Of a stretch of DNA of 64,000 nt, positions 44,661 through 52,748 are shown piece after piece. Below the pieces are notes generated by a model that had not been told where the DNA came from, ran no database searches, and saw only the letters and a program-made list of their open reading frames with translations. The position numbers and the translations under genes are program-made. This DNA comes from Bradyrhizobium sp. (GTDB taxonomy: Bacteria; Pseudomonadota; Alphaproteobacteria; Rhizobiales; Xanthobacteraceae), in contig NZ_JACRAW010000043.1 in the NCBI RefSeq assembly GCF_016213215.1, positions 28,309-92,308 of the forward strand, given 5' to 3'. How positions within the stretch are numbered: the first letter of the stretch is position 1; every line of letters starts with the position of its first letter.

Positions 44661-46025
44661 TCACGGTTCGATGCCAAGTTGTCGGGCGGCATCAACAATT
44701 CGAGTACGTTCCGGCTCGCCGTCAGCGAAGATGGCGAGCGCGCGCTGAAGCGATGTCTTGGCCTGCTCCGACTCGCCGAGTACCACGCGCGAGCGGATGA
44801 GCTTGATCCAGCCCTCTGCATCCTTCGGCGACTGATCAAGGCGCGCTGCCAGGCCTTCAACCATGCCGCGGACCATGGCGTTCCGATCCTGGGGTGCCAT
44901 GCTCTCCGCCTGGCGGACCTGCTCCGCGGTTGGTTCGCGTGGAGATGCTTCGGCTGCCTGTTGCTTCGCTTTCTCCGCGCGCAGAAATTCCCGCATGGCG
45001 TCGACCGAGATATCCGGCGCGGCGCGGGGAGGCGCGGCGGTGGTGTCGCCAAGATCCCTGCGCAGCTCCGCGACGCGTTGCTTGAGATCGGGGACCCAGG
45101 CCTCGGTCGGGTCTGCTTCGGCAAGCAGGTTATTCCAATCCGACAGCGCTGATCGCTTGTCGCCGGCCTGCTCTTTTGCGAGCCCGGTGAAGAACCGCGC
45201 GCGCGGATCCTTTGGATCGAGTTGGAGGGCTTGATCGAACTCCTTCCTGGCCTCTGGCGTGACGACGCCGTCTGCGCTGCGGACCAGCGCCTCACCCCGC
45301 GCGCTCCGGTAATCGGCGGAGCCGGGACGCAGTTCGATGGCCTTCGAATAGGCGCCGGCCGCGTCTGCGAACCGATCCAGACTGAAATAGGACCAGGCGA
45401 GCATGCGCCAGCCTTCCGGATCCTTGGGGTTGCGCTGCAGCTTTGCCTGCAGGCGTTCGACCATTTCTTCGACCGGGGGCAATGCGCTTTGTGACTGGTT
45501 GTTGTTGCGTGACTGGCTGTTGTTACCGGAAGCCGCCGGTTGGGCCGGTGTTGCGCCCTGGGGACGTACCGCCGCCTGCGTGGGCGTGGCGGGAAGCTTC
45601 GACGGCGTTGCCGTTACCGCTGCGGCGGGCGTCGGCTGCTCCACGCTCGCCTGGTTCGGGGTTGCGGAAGGGACGTCCGGATTTCCGACGACCGTATAAA
45701 GCACGATGGATCCGAAGATCACGATCGCGGTCACGGAGGTGACTGCAAAATTGCGTTCCTGTCGGCTCAGCGGCGCGTCCAAGGCGTCGTCAGTCCGGCC
45801 TGCGGCGAGTATTTTCCGCTTGATCTCGGTACTGGCGCTTTCTGCCTGATTGGCATCGATCAGGCCCTGGGCCAGCTCACTTTCGATTTCCTTCAATTGA
45901 TCGCGATAGACCGCGAGATCTCCGGCCGACTGAAGGCGCGATCGCTCGAGCCTGCGGATAAACGGCCCCGAGAGAAGTACCGCTGCCGCAGCGATCATCG
46001 CCGTTAGCACCACCCAGAGGGTCAT
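44661..46025 (-). CDS. ccmI: Cytochrome c biogenesis protein CcmI (CycH)
   Basis: A 454-residue protein. The N-terminus has a TM helix (LWVVLTAMIAAAAVLLSG), the RRLERSRLQSAGDLAVYRDQLKEIE segment typical of CcmI, and a second helix (VTSVTAIVIFGSIVLYTVVG). After an Ala/Pro/Gln-rich linker come TPR repeats (PEGWRMLAWSYFSLDRFADA, ADYRSARGEALVRS, PRARFFTGLAKEQAG). CcmI holds apocytochrome c for heme ligation by CcmFH. The ATG overlaps the ccmH stop (ATGA). Confidence 0.93.
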   Translation of the reverse strand: MTLWVVLTAMIAAAAVLLSGPFIRRLERSRLQSAGDLAVYRDQLKEIESELAQGLIDANQAESASTEIKRKILAAGRTDDALDAPLSRQERNFAVTSVTAIVIFGSIVLYTVVGNPDVPSATPNQASVEQPTPAAAVTATPSKLPATPTQAAVRPQGATPAQPAASGNNSQSRNNNQSQSALPPVEEMVERLQAKLQRNPKDPEGWRMLAWSYFSLDRFADAAGAYSKAIELRPGSADYRSARGEALVRSADGVVTPEARKEFDQALQLDPKDPRARFFTGLAKEQAGDKRSALSDWNNLLAEADPTEAWVPDLKQRVAELRRDLGDTTAAPPRAAPDISVDAMREFLRAEKAKQQAAEASPREPTAEQVRQAESMAPQDRNAMVRGMVEGLAARLDQSPKDAEGWIKLIRSRVVLGESEQAKTSLQRALAIFADGEPERTRIVDAARQLGIEP

Positions 46026-46528
46026 CGATGGCTCCGTTCATTGAGAATTGCATTGATCTGCTCAAGCTCCTTGTCGGTGAGCCGCGATGGGGTGTCGGCT
46101 TGTTCACCACTGTCCGCCGAGCGTCCGATAAACCGGCGAAAGCCGAGGCCGGCGAGCAGCAGGATCAGCAAGGGGCCGACCCAGAGCAGAATTGTGTTGA
46201 GCTGCATCGGCGGCTTCAGCAGCACGAAGTTGCCGTAGCGCGCCACGATGAAGTCGACGGCTTCTCGGTCGCCGTCGCCGGACTTCAGGCGTTCGCGCAG
46301 CAGCACACGGAGATCGCGCGCCAGCGGCGCGTTTGAATCGTCGATGCTCTGGTTCTGGCATACGACGCAGCGCAACTCCTGGCTTAGTACGCGGGCGCGT
46401 GCTTCGAGTGCCGGATCCTGCAGCATTTCGTCCGGCGTGACGGCCCGTCCGGGTACGCACGCGATCGCCAGCGAGGCCATCGTGGCGAAGCCGAACAGTG
46501 TCGTTCTGATCAATTGCCTTTGCATCAT
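46022..46528 (-). CDS. ccmH: Cytochrome c-type biogenesis protein CcmH (CycL)
   Basis: A 168-residue protein. Signal peptide (FGFATMASLAIACVPGRAV), then the hallmark LRCVVCQNQSIDDSNAPLAR with Cys54 and Cys57, and a single C-terminal TM helix. The periplasmic Cys pair reduces apocytochrome CXXCH disulfides before heme attachment. It sits between ccmG and ccmI with overlaps on both sides. It matches the short rhizobial CycL form and not the fused E. coli CcmH. Confidence 0.95.
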   Translation of the reverse strand: MMQRQLIRTTLFGFATMASLAIACVPGRAVTPDEMLQDPALEARARVLSQELRCVVCQNQSIDDSNAPLARDLRVLLRERLKSGDGDREAVDFIVARYGNFVLLKPPMQLNTILLWVGPLLILLLAGLGFRRFIGRSADSGEQADTPSRLTDKELEQINAILNERSHR

Positions 46529-47064
46529 CGGCCGTTCCGCAAGTTCTTCAACAATGGCTCGAAGTTTTCACGCCAAACCTCTTCGGTGAGCGGCCCGGGG
46601 TAGCGGTAGCGGATGCGTCCCGTGGAATCGATCACGAAAGTCTCGGGCACACCCGTCACGCCGAGGTCAATTCCGACGCGCCCGGATTCATCGAGGCCGA
46701 CACGTGTATAAGGACTCTGGTTACGGCTCAGCCAGCGCGCGGCATCGGCCTGACGGTCCTTCCAGTTCAAGCCGAAGATCCGGACATTGGCCTGCTCGGA
46801 AAGCTTCAGAAGCATTGGGTGCTCGTAGCGGCATCCAGGGCACCACGACGCAAACACGTTCAGCAGCGTGACCTCGCCCTTGAGATCCTGGTCGGAAAGG
46901 CCGGCATCGCTGCCGTCGAGCGAGACGAGAGCAAATGCCGGCGTGGGCCTGTCGATGAGTGTCGACGGCAACTTGCGCGGGTCGTTGGTCAGGCTGAACG
47001 CAAATCCCGCCGTCAACAGCAAAAGTCCCGAGAGCGGAGCGATGCGGTAGAAGATCGCCATCAT
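46525..47064 (-). CDS. ccmG: Thiol:disulfide interchange protein CcmG (DsbE)
   Basis: A 179-residue membrane-anchored thioredoxin. One N-terminal TM helix, then the active site FASWCPGCRYEHP (Cys75, Cys78), and FGLNWKDR and GVPETFVIDSTGRI blocks with the cis-Pro of the thioredoxin fold. It keeps CcmH or apocytochrome cysteines reduced in the periplasm. Its stop overlaps the ccmH start and it begins 6 bases after the ccmF stop. Confidence 0.95.
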   Translation of the reverse strand: MMAIFYRIAPLSGLLLLTAGFAFSLTNDPRKLPSTLIDRPTPAFALVSLDGSDAGLSDQDLKGEVTLLNVFASWCPGCRYEHPMLLKLSEQANVRIFGLNWKDRQADAARWLSRNQSPYTRVGLDESGRVGIDLGVTGVPETFVIDSTGRIRYRYPGPLTEEVWRENFEPLLKNLRNGR

Positions 47065-47070
47065 CGTTTC

Positions 47071-49053
47071 CTATTCGGCCGGAACGGCGACCAGCGAGGC
47101 TGCGGAGCGCTGCGGTGCGCCGACACGAAGCCGTCGGTCGGCCAGTGACACGAATCCGCCAAACGCCATCGTCAGTGCGCCGATCCAGACCAGGGGCATG
47201 AACGGGTGATAGTAGAAGCGCACCGCCCACGCTCCCTTGCCGTCGGGGTCTCCCAGGGTCACGTAAAGGTTGGAAGCCAGATTGGTGCGGATTCCCGCGG
47301 CGGTCGTCTGCTGCTGTCGCACCGGATAGAAGCGGCGTTCGCTGTAGAGCTGCGCGAACTGGCGCCCCTTGCGACTTATATCGAAAATGCCCCTTTCGGC
47401 CTCGTAGTTCGGGCCCGGAACATTGCCGACGGAGCGCAGGCGCACGTCATAGCCCGACAGTTGCAGGCTCTGCCCGGGGCGCAACATCTCGATCTTTTCG
47501 GTAGCCCAGGTCGACATGCCGGCGATGCCGGCAACGGCGACACCCATGCCGGCATGTGCGAACACCAGGCCATAGAACGCGAGCGGCGTGGTGCGCGCCA
47601 GTCGCAACGAAGTCGCAAGCGGGGCGAACCCGAGGCGGGTGCGGTGGATCAGGACGACCAGAGATCCGACCACGAGCCAGGCCGCGACAGCCATGAAGAA
47701 AGCGGCGAGCCAGCCGCTGCCGAAGGTGAGCGTCAGGACCGTGGCTGCGATCAGAAGGCTTGCAAGCGCAGCCAGCTTCAAGCGGCCGAGTGCGGTGCGA
47801 AGGTCGTCGCGTTTCCACTTGAGGACGGGACCGATCGCCATCACGATGAGGAGCGGCACCATGATCGGCACGAAAGTCCTGTTGTAGTAGGGCGGACCGA
47901 CCGAGATCTTGTCGTTGCCCATCATGTCGACCACGAGCGGATAGAATGTGCCGAGAAACACCGTTGCCGCCGCCGTCGTGAGCAGGAGATTGTTGAGTGT
48001 GAGGCTGCTCTCCCGGCTGATCGGTGCAAAGGGCGCGCCATGCTTGAGGACCGGCGCCCTGATGGCGAATAAGGTGAACGCACCGCCGGTCGAAATCAGG
48101 ATCAGGGCCAGAATGAAGGTGCCGCGGGCGGGATCCTGCGCAAACGAATGAACGCTGGTCAAAACGCCGGATCGAACCAGGAAAGTGCCGATCAGACTGA
48201 GCGAGAAGGTCACGATGCCAAGCAGGATCGTCCAGCTGATCAGCGCGTTGCGTCGCTCCACTACGAGGGCCGAATGCAGCAATGCCGTGCCCGCCAGCCA
48301 GGGCATGAACGAGGCATTCTCGACCGGATCCCAGAACCACCAGCCACCCCAGCCGAGGGTGTAGTACGCCCAGGCGCTGCCAAGCGTGATGCCTATCGTG
48401 AGAAAGCACCAGGCGGCGAGCACCCAGGGTCGCACCCAACGCGCCCAGGCTGCATCAACTTTCCCGTCGATCAGCGCTGCGACGGAAAAGGAGAAGGCCA
48501 TCGAGAAGCCGACATAGCCGAGATAGAGGAAGGGCGGATGAATCGCCAGCCCAGGGTCCTGGAGGATCGGGTTAAGGCCGTTGCCATCTGCCGGCGGATC
48601 GACCAGTCGCGTGAACGGGTTTGACGTGGCGACGATGAAAATTAGAAAACCCAGTCCGATCATGCCGTGAACGCCGAGCACGTTCGTCTGCAGCCGGTCC
48701 GGCAGGTTCGTGCCGAACAATGCGACCGCTGCGCCGAACAGCGCGAGGATGAGGACCCATAGCAGCATGGATCCCTCGTGGTTTCCCCATACTCCCGAGA
48801 CCTTGTAGAGCAGCGGCTTCAACGTGTGGGAATTCGCCGCAACGATTTGAAGCGAGAAGTCGGACGTCACGAATGTGTAGGTGAGGCACGCGAACGCCAG
48901 CGCGATAAAAAGAAACTGGGCCATGGCGGCCTGGCGCACGAACGCGACGATCAATGGGTCCCGGCGTCGGGTGGCCACGAACGGCACCAATGACTGAACA
49001 AATGCAATAAATAGCGCAAGCGTAAGCGCGAAGCATCCTGCCTCTGCTGCCAT
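47071..49053 (-). CDS. ccmF: Cytochrome c heme lyase subunit CcmF (CycK)
   Basis: A 660-residue polytopic protein with about 15 helices. The heme-binding WWD domain reads GWGGWWFWDPVENASFMPW, and GVWGNHEGSMLLW is the first heme-contact loop. It ligates heme from CcmE to apocytochromes in the periplasm. The ATG at 49053 is preferred over 49122, which would add a 23-residue non-hydrophobic extension. First gene of ccmF-G-H-I-regulator-kinase. ccmE, which is next to ccmF in many relatives, and ccmABCD are not in the window, so they must be elsewhere. Confidence 0.95.
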   Translation of the reverse strand: MAAEAGCFALTLALFIAFVQSLVPFVATRRRDPLIVAFVRQAAMAQFLFIALAFACLTYTFVTSDFSLQIVAANSHTLKPLLYKVSGVWGNHEGSMLLWVLILALFGAAVALFGTNLPDRLQTNVLGVHGMIGLGFLIFIVATSNPFTRLVDPPADGNGLNPILQDPGLAIHPPFLYLGYVGFSMAFSFSVAALIDGKVDAAWARWVRPWVLAAWCFLTIGITLGSAWAYYTLGWGGWWFWDPVENASFMPWLAGTALLHSALVVERRNALISWTILLGIVTFSLSLIGTFLVRSGVLTSVHSFAQDPARGTFILALILISTGGAFTLFAIRAPVLKHGAPFAPISRESSLTLNNLLLTTAAATVFLGTFYPLVVDMMGNDKISVGPPYYNRTFVPIMVPLLIVMAIGPVLKWKRDDLRTALGRLKLAALASLLIAATVLTLTFGSGWLAAFFMAVAAWLVVGSLVVLIHRTRLGFAPLATSLRLARTTPLAFYGLVFAHAGMGVAVAGIAGMSTWATEKIEMLRPGQSLQLSGYDVRLRSVGNVPGPNYEAERGIFDISRKGRQFAQLYSERRFYPVRQQQTTAAGIRTNLASNLYVTLGDPDGKGAWAVRFYYHPFMPLVWIGALTMAFGGFVSLADRRLRVGAPQRSAASLVAVPAE

Positions 49054-49189
49054 CCCCTCGTCCCCCTGACCGCAGCCAGTATGTTTGCGGTAGCGATCCA
49101 CGTTGACCGCCACGCCACCCATTTATGACTGGAGACTCGAATTGAGGCACTATTCGTTCGAGATTTCGTCATTCTGCCGATAACGAAAT

Positions 49190-49205
49190 ATCAGATTGCG
49201 TTCAG
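49190..49205 (+). promoter_or_regulatory. Direct repeat ATCAG-N6-TTCAG upstream of ccmF
   Basis: Two TCAG-containing half sites 11 bases apart (ATCAGATTGCG-TTCAG), about 140 bases before the ccmF start. It matches the repeats at 52652 and 55079. The 11-bp spacing suits an OmpR/PhoP-family dimer, and the regulator gene is in the operon that it would control. Confidence 0.5.
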
Positions 49206-49329
49206 GCAACGGTGTCGCGGCAGGGCTGTAGTCATGATCAGGTGGAGCCCCCTAGACCGCTTACCGAGAGCAATACGAACAGCTAGCGACACGTATTCTA
49301 TTGCAGGAATTGAATTTTCTTTTCAATGT

Positions 49330-49420
49330 GAGATTGCGAGGCACGTGCAATCTCGAGTGCGCCTGCCAGACGAGCTGCGCTGTAAAGCGGCCGCCACGAA
49401 TGTGGCGGCGTCGGGTTTTT
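49330..49420 (+). ncRNA. Candidate small RNA or structured transcript end with Rho-independent terminator
   Basis: Two hairpins occur in a gene-free gap. The first has 8-bp arms GAGATTGC/GCAATCTC (49330-49354). The second has arms GCCGCCAC/GTGGCGGC with a GAAT loop (49390-49409), followed by GTCGGG and five T. The T-run is on the plus strand, yet both flanking genes are on the minus strand, so the terminator serves no annotated gene. A plus-strand small RNA starting somewhere after 49060 would explain it. Confidence 0.4.
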
Positions 49421-49489
49421 CCACAAAAGCGCGGAGTGTCGGAAGCGAATCGAGCGCAACGCATAGCGCTCAATCGTGCGGTATCCGAA

Positions 49490-51070
49490 TCACTCCAGCA
49501 GCTTGCTGACTTCCGCGCGGCCGGTGATTGCAGCGATGTCCGCGGCGGTTTCCCGCTTCTTGTTCTTGAGCCGCTTATCCGCCCCAGCTTCGATCAAAAT
49601 CTTTGCGATCTCGCCGTGCCCCTCGTAGGCAGCCATCATCAGCGGACTCAAGCCCAGGCTGTTACGGACGTTGGGATTCGCTCCGCGCTGCAGCAGCCTG
49701 CGCACGATATTGGTCATGCCCGCCTGTGCAGCCAGTATCAATGGCGAGTTGCCGTTGACGGTTGCTGCCTTCGGGTCGGCGCCATGATCCAGAAGGGCGC
49801 GGCACACCGGCCCATCGTGCTTTTCGAGCGCTCTCAGGAAAGGCGTCACGCCCGCACCGTCGGGCCGCAGGTCCGCGCCGGCACGCAGGAGGACGTCCAC
49901 GGCGGCCAGGTTGGCGCGATCGGCCGCGTACCAAAGGGCCGTGCGCCCATGCTTGTCCACCGCGTTGATCGAGGCACGTTCGGCGGCGAGCAGTTCGACG
50001 ATGTGCTGCGGACAGGAGGCCGTCGCGATCATGAGCAGGGTCTGGCCGCCATCCCGCGTCGCCGGCCCCTCCGCATTTTTCTTGAGAAGCTCGGCAATCG
50101 TATCCCCGCTGCAACTGCCGACGGCAGCGGACATCGCAGTGGTGCCATCGGCGCTGCTGACGGAAGCATCCGCTCCCTTTGCCAGCAACGCCCTGACGAC
50201 CTCCACGTGGCCACGCCGCGCTGCAAGGATCAATGCGGTCTCACCGGTCTTGTTGCGGGCGTTCGGATCGGCTCCGGCCGACAGTATTAGTTCGGTGAGT
50301 TCGGCGCGCCCGCCGGCCGCGGCGATCGCGAGCGGCGTGTCGCCGTCGCTGCTTGTGGCATTGACGTCGGCTCCAGCACGGATCAGTTGACGGGCCGGCG
50401 CCACCTGGCCGCGTGTTGCCGCGTCGATCAGGGCGGGCTGACCGTTGCGCGCGGCGGCCTGCGGCGCGGTATTGAGCGCCGCATTCGTCAAAGCCCGGCT
50501 TGCCGAACCTGGCTCGGCGCTCGAGGTTTTTTGGGGTGGAGCAGGGGGCCGTGTCGCGACTTCCGCCAGCAGCTTCGCCGCTGGTCCATAACCCGCTGCT
50601 GCCGCTCTCCGCACCCATTCCTGCGCTTTCGCTGAATCGAACGGCGTGCCTCGAGCCGCGAGGTACATGGTGCCCAAATTGTATTGGGCCTTGGCGTGCC
50701 CCTTTTCGGCGCTGAGCTTCATCCACCTGAAGGCAGCCGCCGGATCCGGCTTGGTGCCGACGCCCGAGCGATAGAGCGATCCCAACCGATACTGCGCGTC
50801 GGCATCGCCGGCCAGCGCCGCCCGTTCCAGCAACTTGAGCGCCTCGTGATGGCGCCCCAACCGGATTGCGGTTTCGGCAGCGCGGCTGGCGCCGCTCTGC
50901 GGGCGCTGACTTGTTTCCGACGCCGGTTCCACAACCGCGGTGGAGGAGGCGCCGACCGCCGCGAACTGCGGCAACGGATCTGCAAGCGCGGAATTCGAAG
51001 CTGAGCCGCAGGCTGCGAACAGCAGAGCGGTTAGAGCACTGACGGAACGCACGCAGCTAGGCTGTGCCAT
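49490..51070 (-). CDS. Exported Sel1-repeat plus ankyrin-repeat protein
   Basis: A 526-residue protein. An N-terminal signal (VRSVSALTALLFAAC) with a cysteine suggests a lipoprotein, though the -3 residue is Phe. Residues about 50-150 hold Sel1-type repeats (DAQYRLGSLYRSGVGTKPD, AKAQYNLGTMYLAARGTPFD). Residues about 200-525 hold eight or nine ankyrin repeats with motifs like NARNKTGETALILAARRGHVEVVRALL and GLSPLMMAAYEGHGEIAKIL. Both repeat types are protein-binding scaffolds. The start overlaps the end of the FAD oxidoreductase gene by 14 bases, so it is a coupled partner. It may organise the multiheme complex in the periplasm. Confidence 0.85.
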   Translation of the reverse strand: MAQPSCVRSVSALTALLFAACGSASNSALADPLPQFAAVGASSTAVVEPASETSQRPQSGASRAAETAIRLGRHHEALKLLERAALAGDADAQYRLGSLYRSGVGTKPDPAAAFRWMKLSAEKGHAKAQYNLGTMYLAARGTPFDSAKAQEWVRRAAAAGYGPAAKLLAEVATRPPAPPQKTSSAEPGSASRALTNAALNTAPQAAARNGQPALIDAATRGQVAPARQLIRAGADVNATSSDGDTPLAIAAAGGRAELTELILSAGADPNARNKTGETALILAARRGHVEVVRALLAKGADASVSSADGTTAMSAAVGSCSGDTIAELLKKNAEGPATRDGGQTLLMIATASCPQHIVELLAAERASINAVDKHGRTALWYAADRANLAAVDVLLRAGADLRPDGAGVTPFLRALEKHDGPVCRALLDHGADPKAATVNGNSPLILAAQAGMTNIVRRLLQRGANPNVRNSLGLSPLMMAAYEGHGEIAKILIEAGADKRLKNKKRETAADIAAITGRAEVSKLLE

Positions 51071-52358
51071 ATTTCGTCTCGACCTTGATGCCCATGCTCT
51101 CGAGAAAGGGCGTCGGCAGGATGCCGCCGACACTCGCGATTACTGTGTCGTTCTCGATCGTATAGAGCTCGCCTTCCGATTCGATGTGGACATCATCTAA
51201 TCCGATTCGCTGAATCGACGAATTCAACAAGACATTCAGCTGGCCCGATTTCTGCGCTTCAGTCACCCGGTCGCGGTTCTTCAGCTTGGCGCGGTTGAAG
51301 GATCCGCTTCGATGCGACAGCGTAACGACCGTATCCGGTTGTTCTGCAACGGCGCACGCCGCTTCGAGCGCTGCGTCGCCGCCGCCCACCACGAGGACAC
51401 GTTGGCCTCGGTACTGATCTGGATCGACCAGGCGATAAACAACCTTCGACTGATCTTCGCCGGGGACCTCGAGCTTGCGCGGCGTGCCACGTCGTCCAAT
51501 CGTCAGCAGCACGGCACGAGTCTTGTAGGTCGCCCGTCCCGTCTTGACCTCAAAACCGCTTTCGAGTTGCGTCACCGTTTCGACGCGCTCCCCGCTGTTT
51601 ATCTTGAGCCGGGTCTTCGCCGCGATCTCCTCGAAGAATCCGATCAGTTCTTCCTTGCTCAGTTCGGTGAAGTTGAATTTCCCGGCCAGCGGCAACGTGA
51701 ATGGAGCGGTCATCACCAGTTTGCCCCGCGGAAAGTGGGCAACGGTGCCGCCGAGTGTATCTTGCTCCAGGGTCACGAACCGCAGCTTGTGTTGCAGCGC
51801 CGCGAGGCTTGCCGAAAAACCTGCCGGACCGCAGCCGACGATCACCAGGTCGAGCTGGCCGGGTTCGCCGATGCCCTTGAGCTGGCGCACGGAGTCGATC
51901 GCTTGTCGCCCCTGCTCGATCGCGTTGCGTACCAGGCCCATTCCGCCCAGCTCTCCGGCGATGAAAATGCCGGGCACGTTGGTTTGAAAATCCTCACTGA
52001 CGTTGGGAATATCGATTCCTCTCGTCGCCGTGCCGAAGACCAGAGTGATAGCATTGGCCGGGCAGGCGGCCTTGCAGGCTCCGTGGCCGATGCAATGCGA
52101 AGGTTCGACGAGCTCAGCCCTGCCGCCGATAAGTCCCAGAATGTCTCCCTCCGGACAGGCCCGCACACACGATCCGCATCCGATGCATTTCGAGGGATCG
52201 ATAACCGGATGGAGCGAGGCCGGCTCCATCAGGCCCGCCTCCTTGGCGGCGGAGAGTCTCGCGAGGCTCTGTGTCTCGCGTTTGTGGCGTGCGGCGAGAT
52301 ACGCCGCCCAGACACCGACCATCGGGACCGCGTAGACGAAGAGCGTATCAAGAGCCAT
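51057..52358 (-). CDS. Membrane-anchored ferredoxin-domain FAD/NAD(P) oxidoreductase
   Basis: A 433-residue three-part protein. One N-terminal TM helix (residues 4-22) is followed by a ferredoxin domain: Cys58, Cys61, Cys64, Cys68 bind one [4Fe-4S], and a second motif Cys89-x2-His92-x2-Cys95-x3-Cys99 has His in the second ligand place. Then comes a thioredoxin-reductase-like module with LVIVGCGPAGFSAS for FAD and VLVVGGGDAALEAA for NAD(P). No redox CXXC of thioredoxin reductase is present. It probably exchanges electrons between NAD(P)H, or a ferredoxin, and the membrane partner encoded divergently at 52749. Direction of flow is unknown. Confidence 0.87.
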   Translation of the reverse strand: MALDTLFVYAVPMVGVWAAYLAARHKRETQSLARLSAAKEAGLMEPASLHPVIDPSKCIGCGSCVRACPEGDILGLIGGRAELVEPSHCIGHGACKAACPANAITLVFGTATRGIDIPNVSEDFQTNVPGIFIAGELGGMGLVRNAIEQGRQAIDSVRQLKGIGEPGQLDLVIVGCGPAGFSASLAALQHKLRFVTLEQDTLGGTVAHFPRGKLVMTAPFTLPLAGKFNFTELSKEELIGFFEEIAAKTRLKINSGERVETVTQLESGFEVKTGRATYKTRAVLLTIGRRGTPRKLEVPGEDQSKVVYRLVDPDQYRGQRVLVVGGGDAALEAACAVAEQPDTVVTLSHRSGSFNRAKLKNRDRVTEAQKSGQLNVLLNSSIQRIGLDDVHIESEGELYTIENDTVIASVGGILPTPFLESMGIKVETKYGTA

Positions 52359-52748
52359 GGGCTTAGGTCTCGGGATTCAATGCGTCCAGCTCGGCAACGT
52401 TGCTCACTGGTCGAATGCCGCCGTGACGAAGCTGGATGCTTCCGTGTCGGTCATCCGCAAGTCTCCGCCCCTCGAACATTCGCCGGTCTTTTGCTAAGAC
52501 GGCATCCATTTCGATCGATGAAAAATGGATCCGCAAAGTATCCGAGCTCCATTTGCGTTGCGTTAAGGACAATCGATCTGGCGCGGTAAATCAGTCGCCA
52601 TTGGCGGAATTAAGGCCCGATCTCGCAGAAGCGAAGTAAAAGAGGCGTCGTTTCAGCTGGCGTTCAGGATTATCGAAAAAATTGAATGTACTGTCGTCGC
52701 TAACCGAGAATCATTCCCACGCATCCACCGGCTTTCATATTCCTCTGC
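52359..52748. other. Divergent regulatory region of the electron-conduit locus
   Basis: A 390-base gap between the leftward oxidoreductase and rightward b-type cytochrome genes. No gene is supported. It holds the TTCAG-N6-TTCAG repeat at 52652, about 80 bases before the rightward gene. Open frames here (for example 52363-52572 minus) lack recognisable features. Confidence 0.5.
52652..52667 (+). promoter_or_regulatory. Direct repeat TTCAG-N6-TTCAG upstream of the b-type cytochrome gene
   Basis: TTCAGCTGGCG-TTCAG has an exact 11-bp repeat unit. It lies 82 bases from the 52749 start and can serve both divergent genes. The same element occurs at 49190 and 55079. Confidence 0.55.

Noticed and set aside
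43949..45295. Response regulator with a 228-residue N-terminal extension
   Set aside because: The extension is antisense to ccmI and rich in Arg/Ser without a domain. GTG 44611 gives the standard family length.
51312..52589. Plus-strand frame of 425 codons opposite the oxidoreductase
   Set aside because: Shadow of a gene with clear FAD, NAD(P) and ferredoxin motifs; it also runs through the divergent promoter region.
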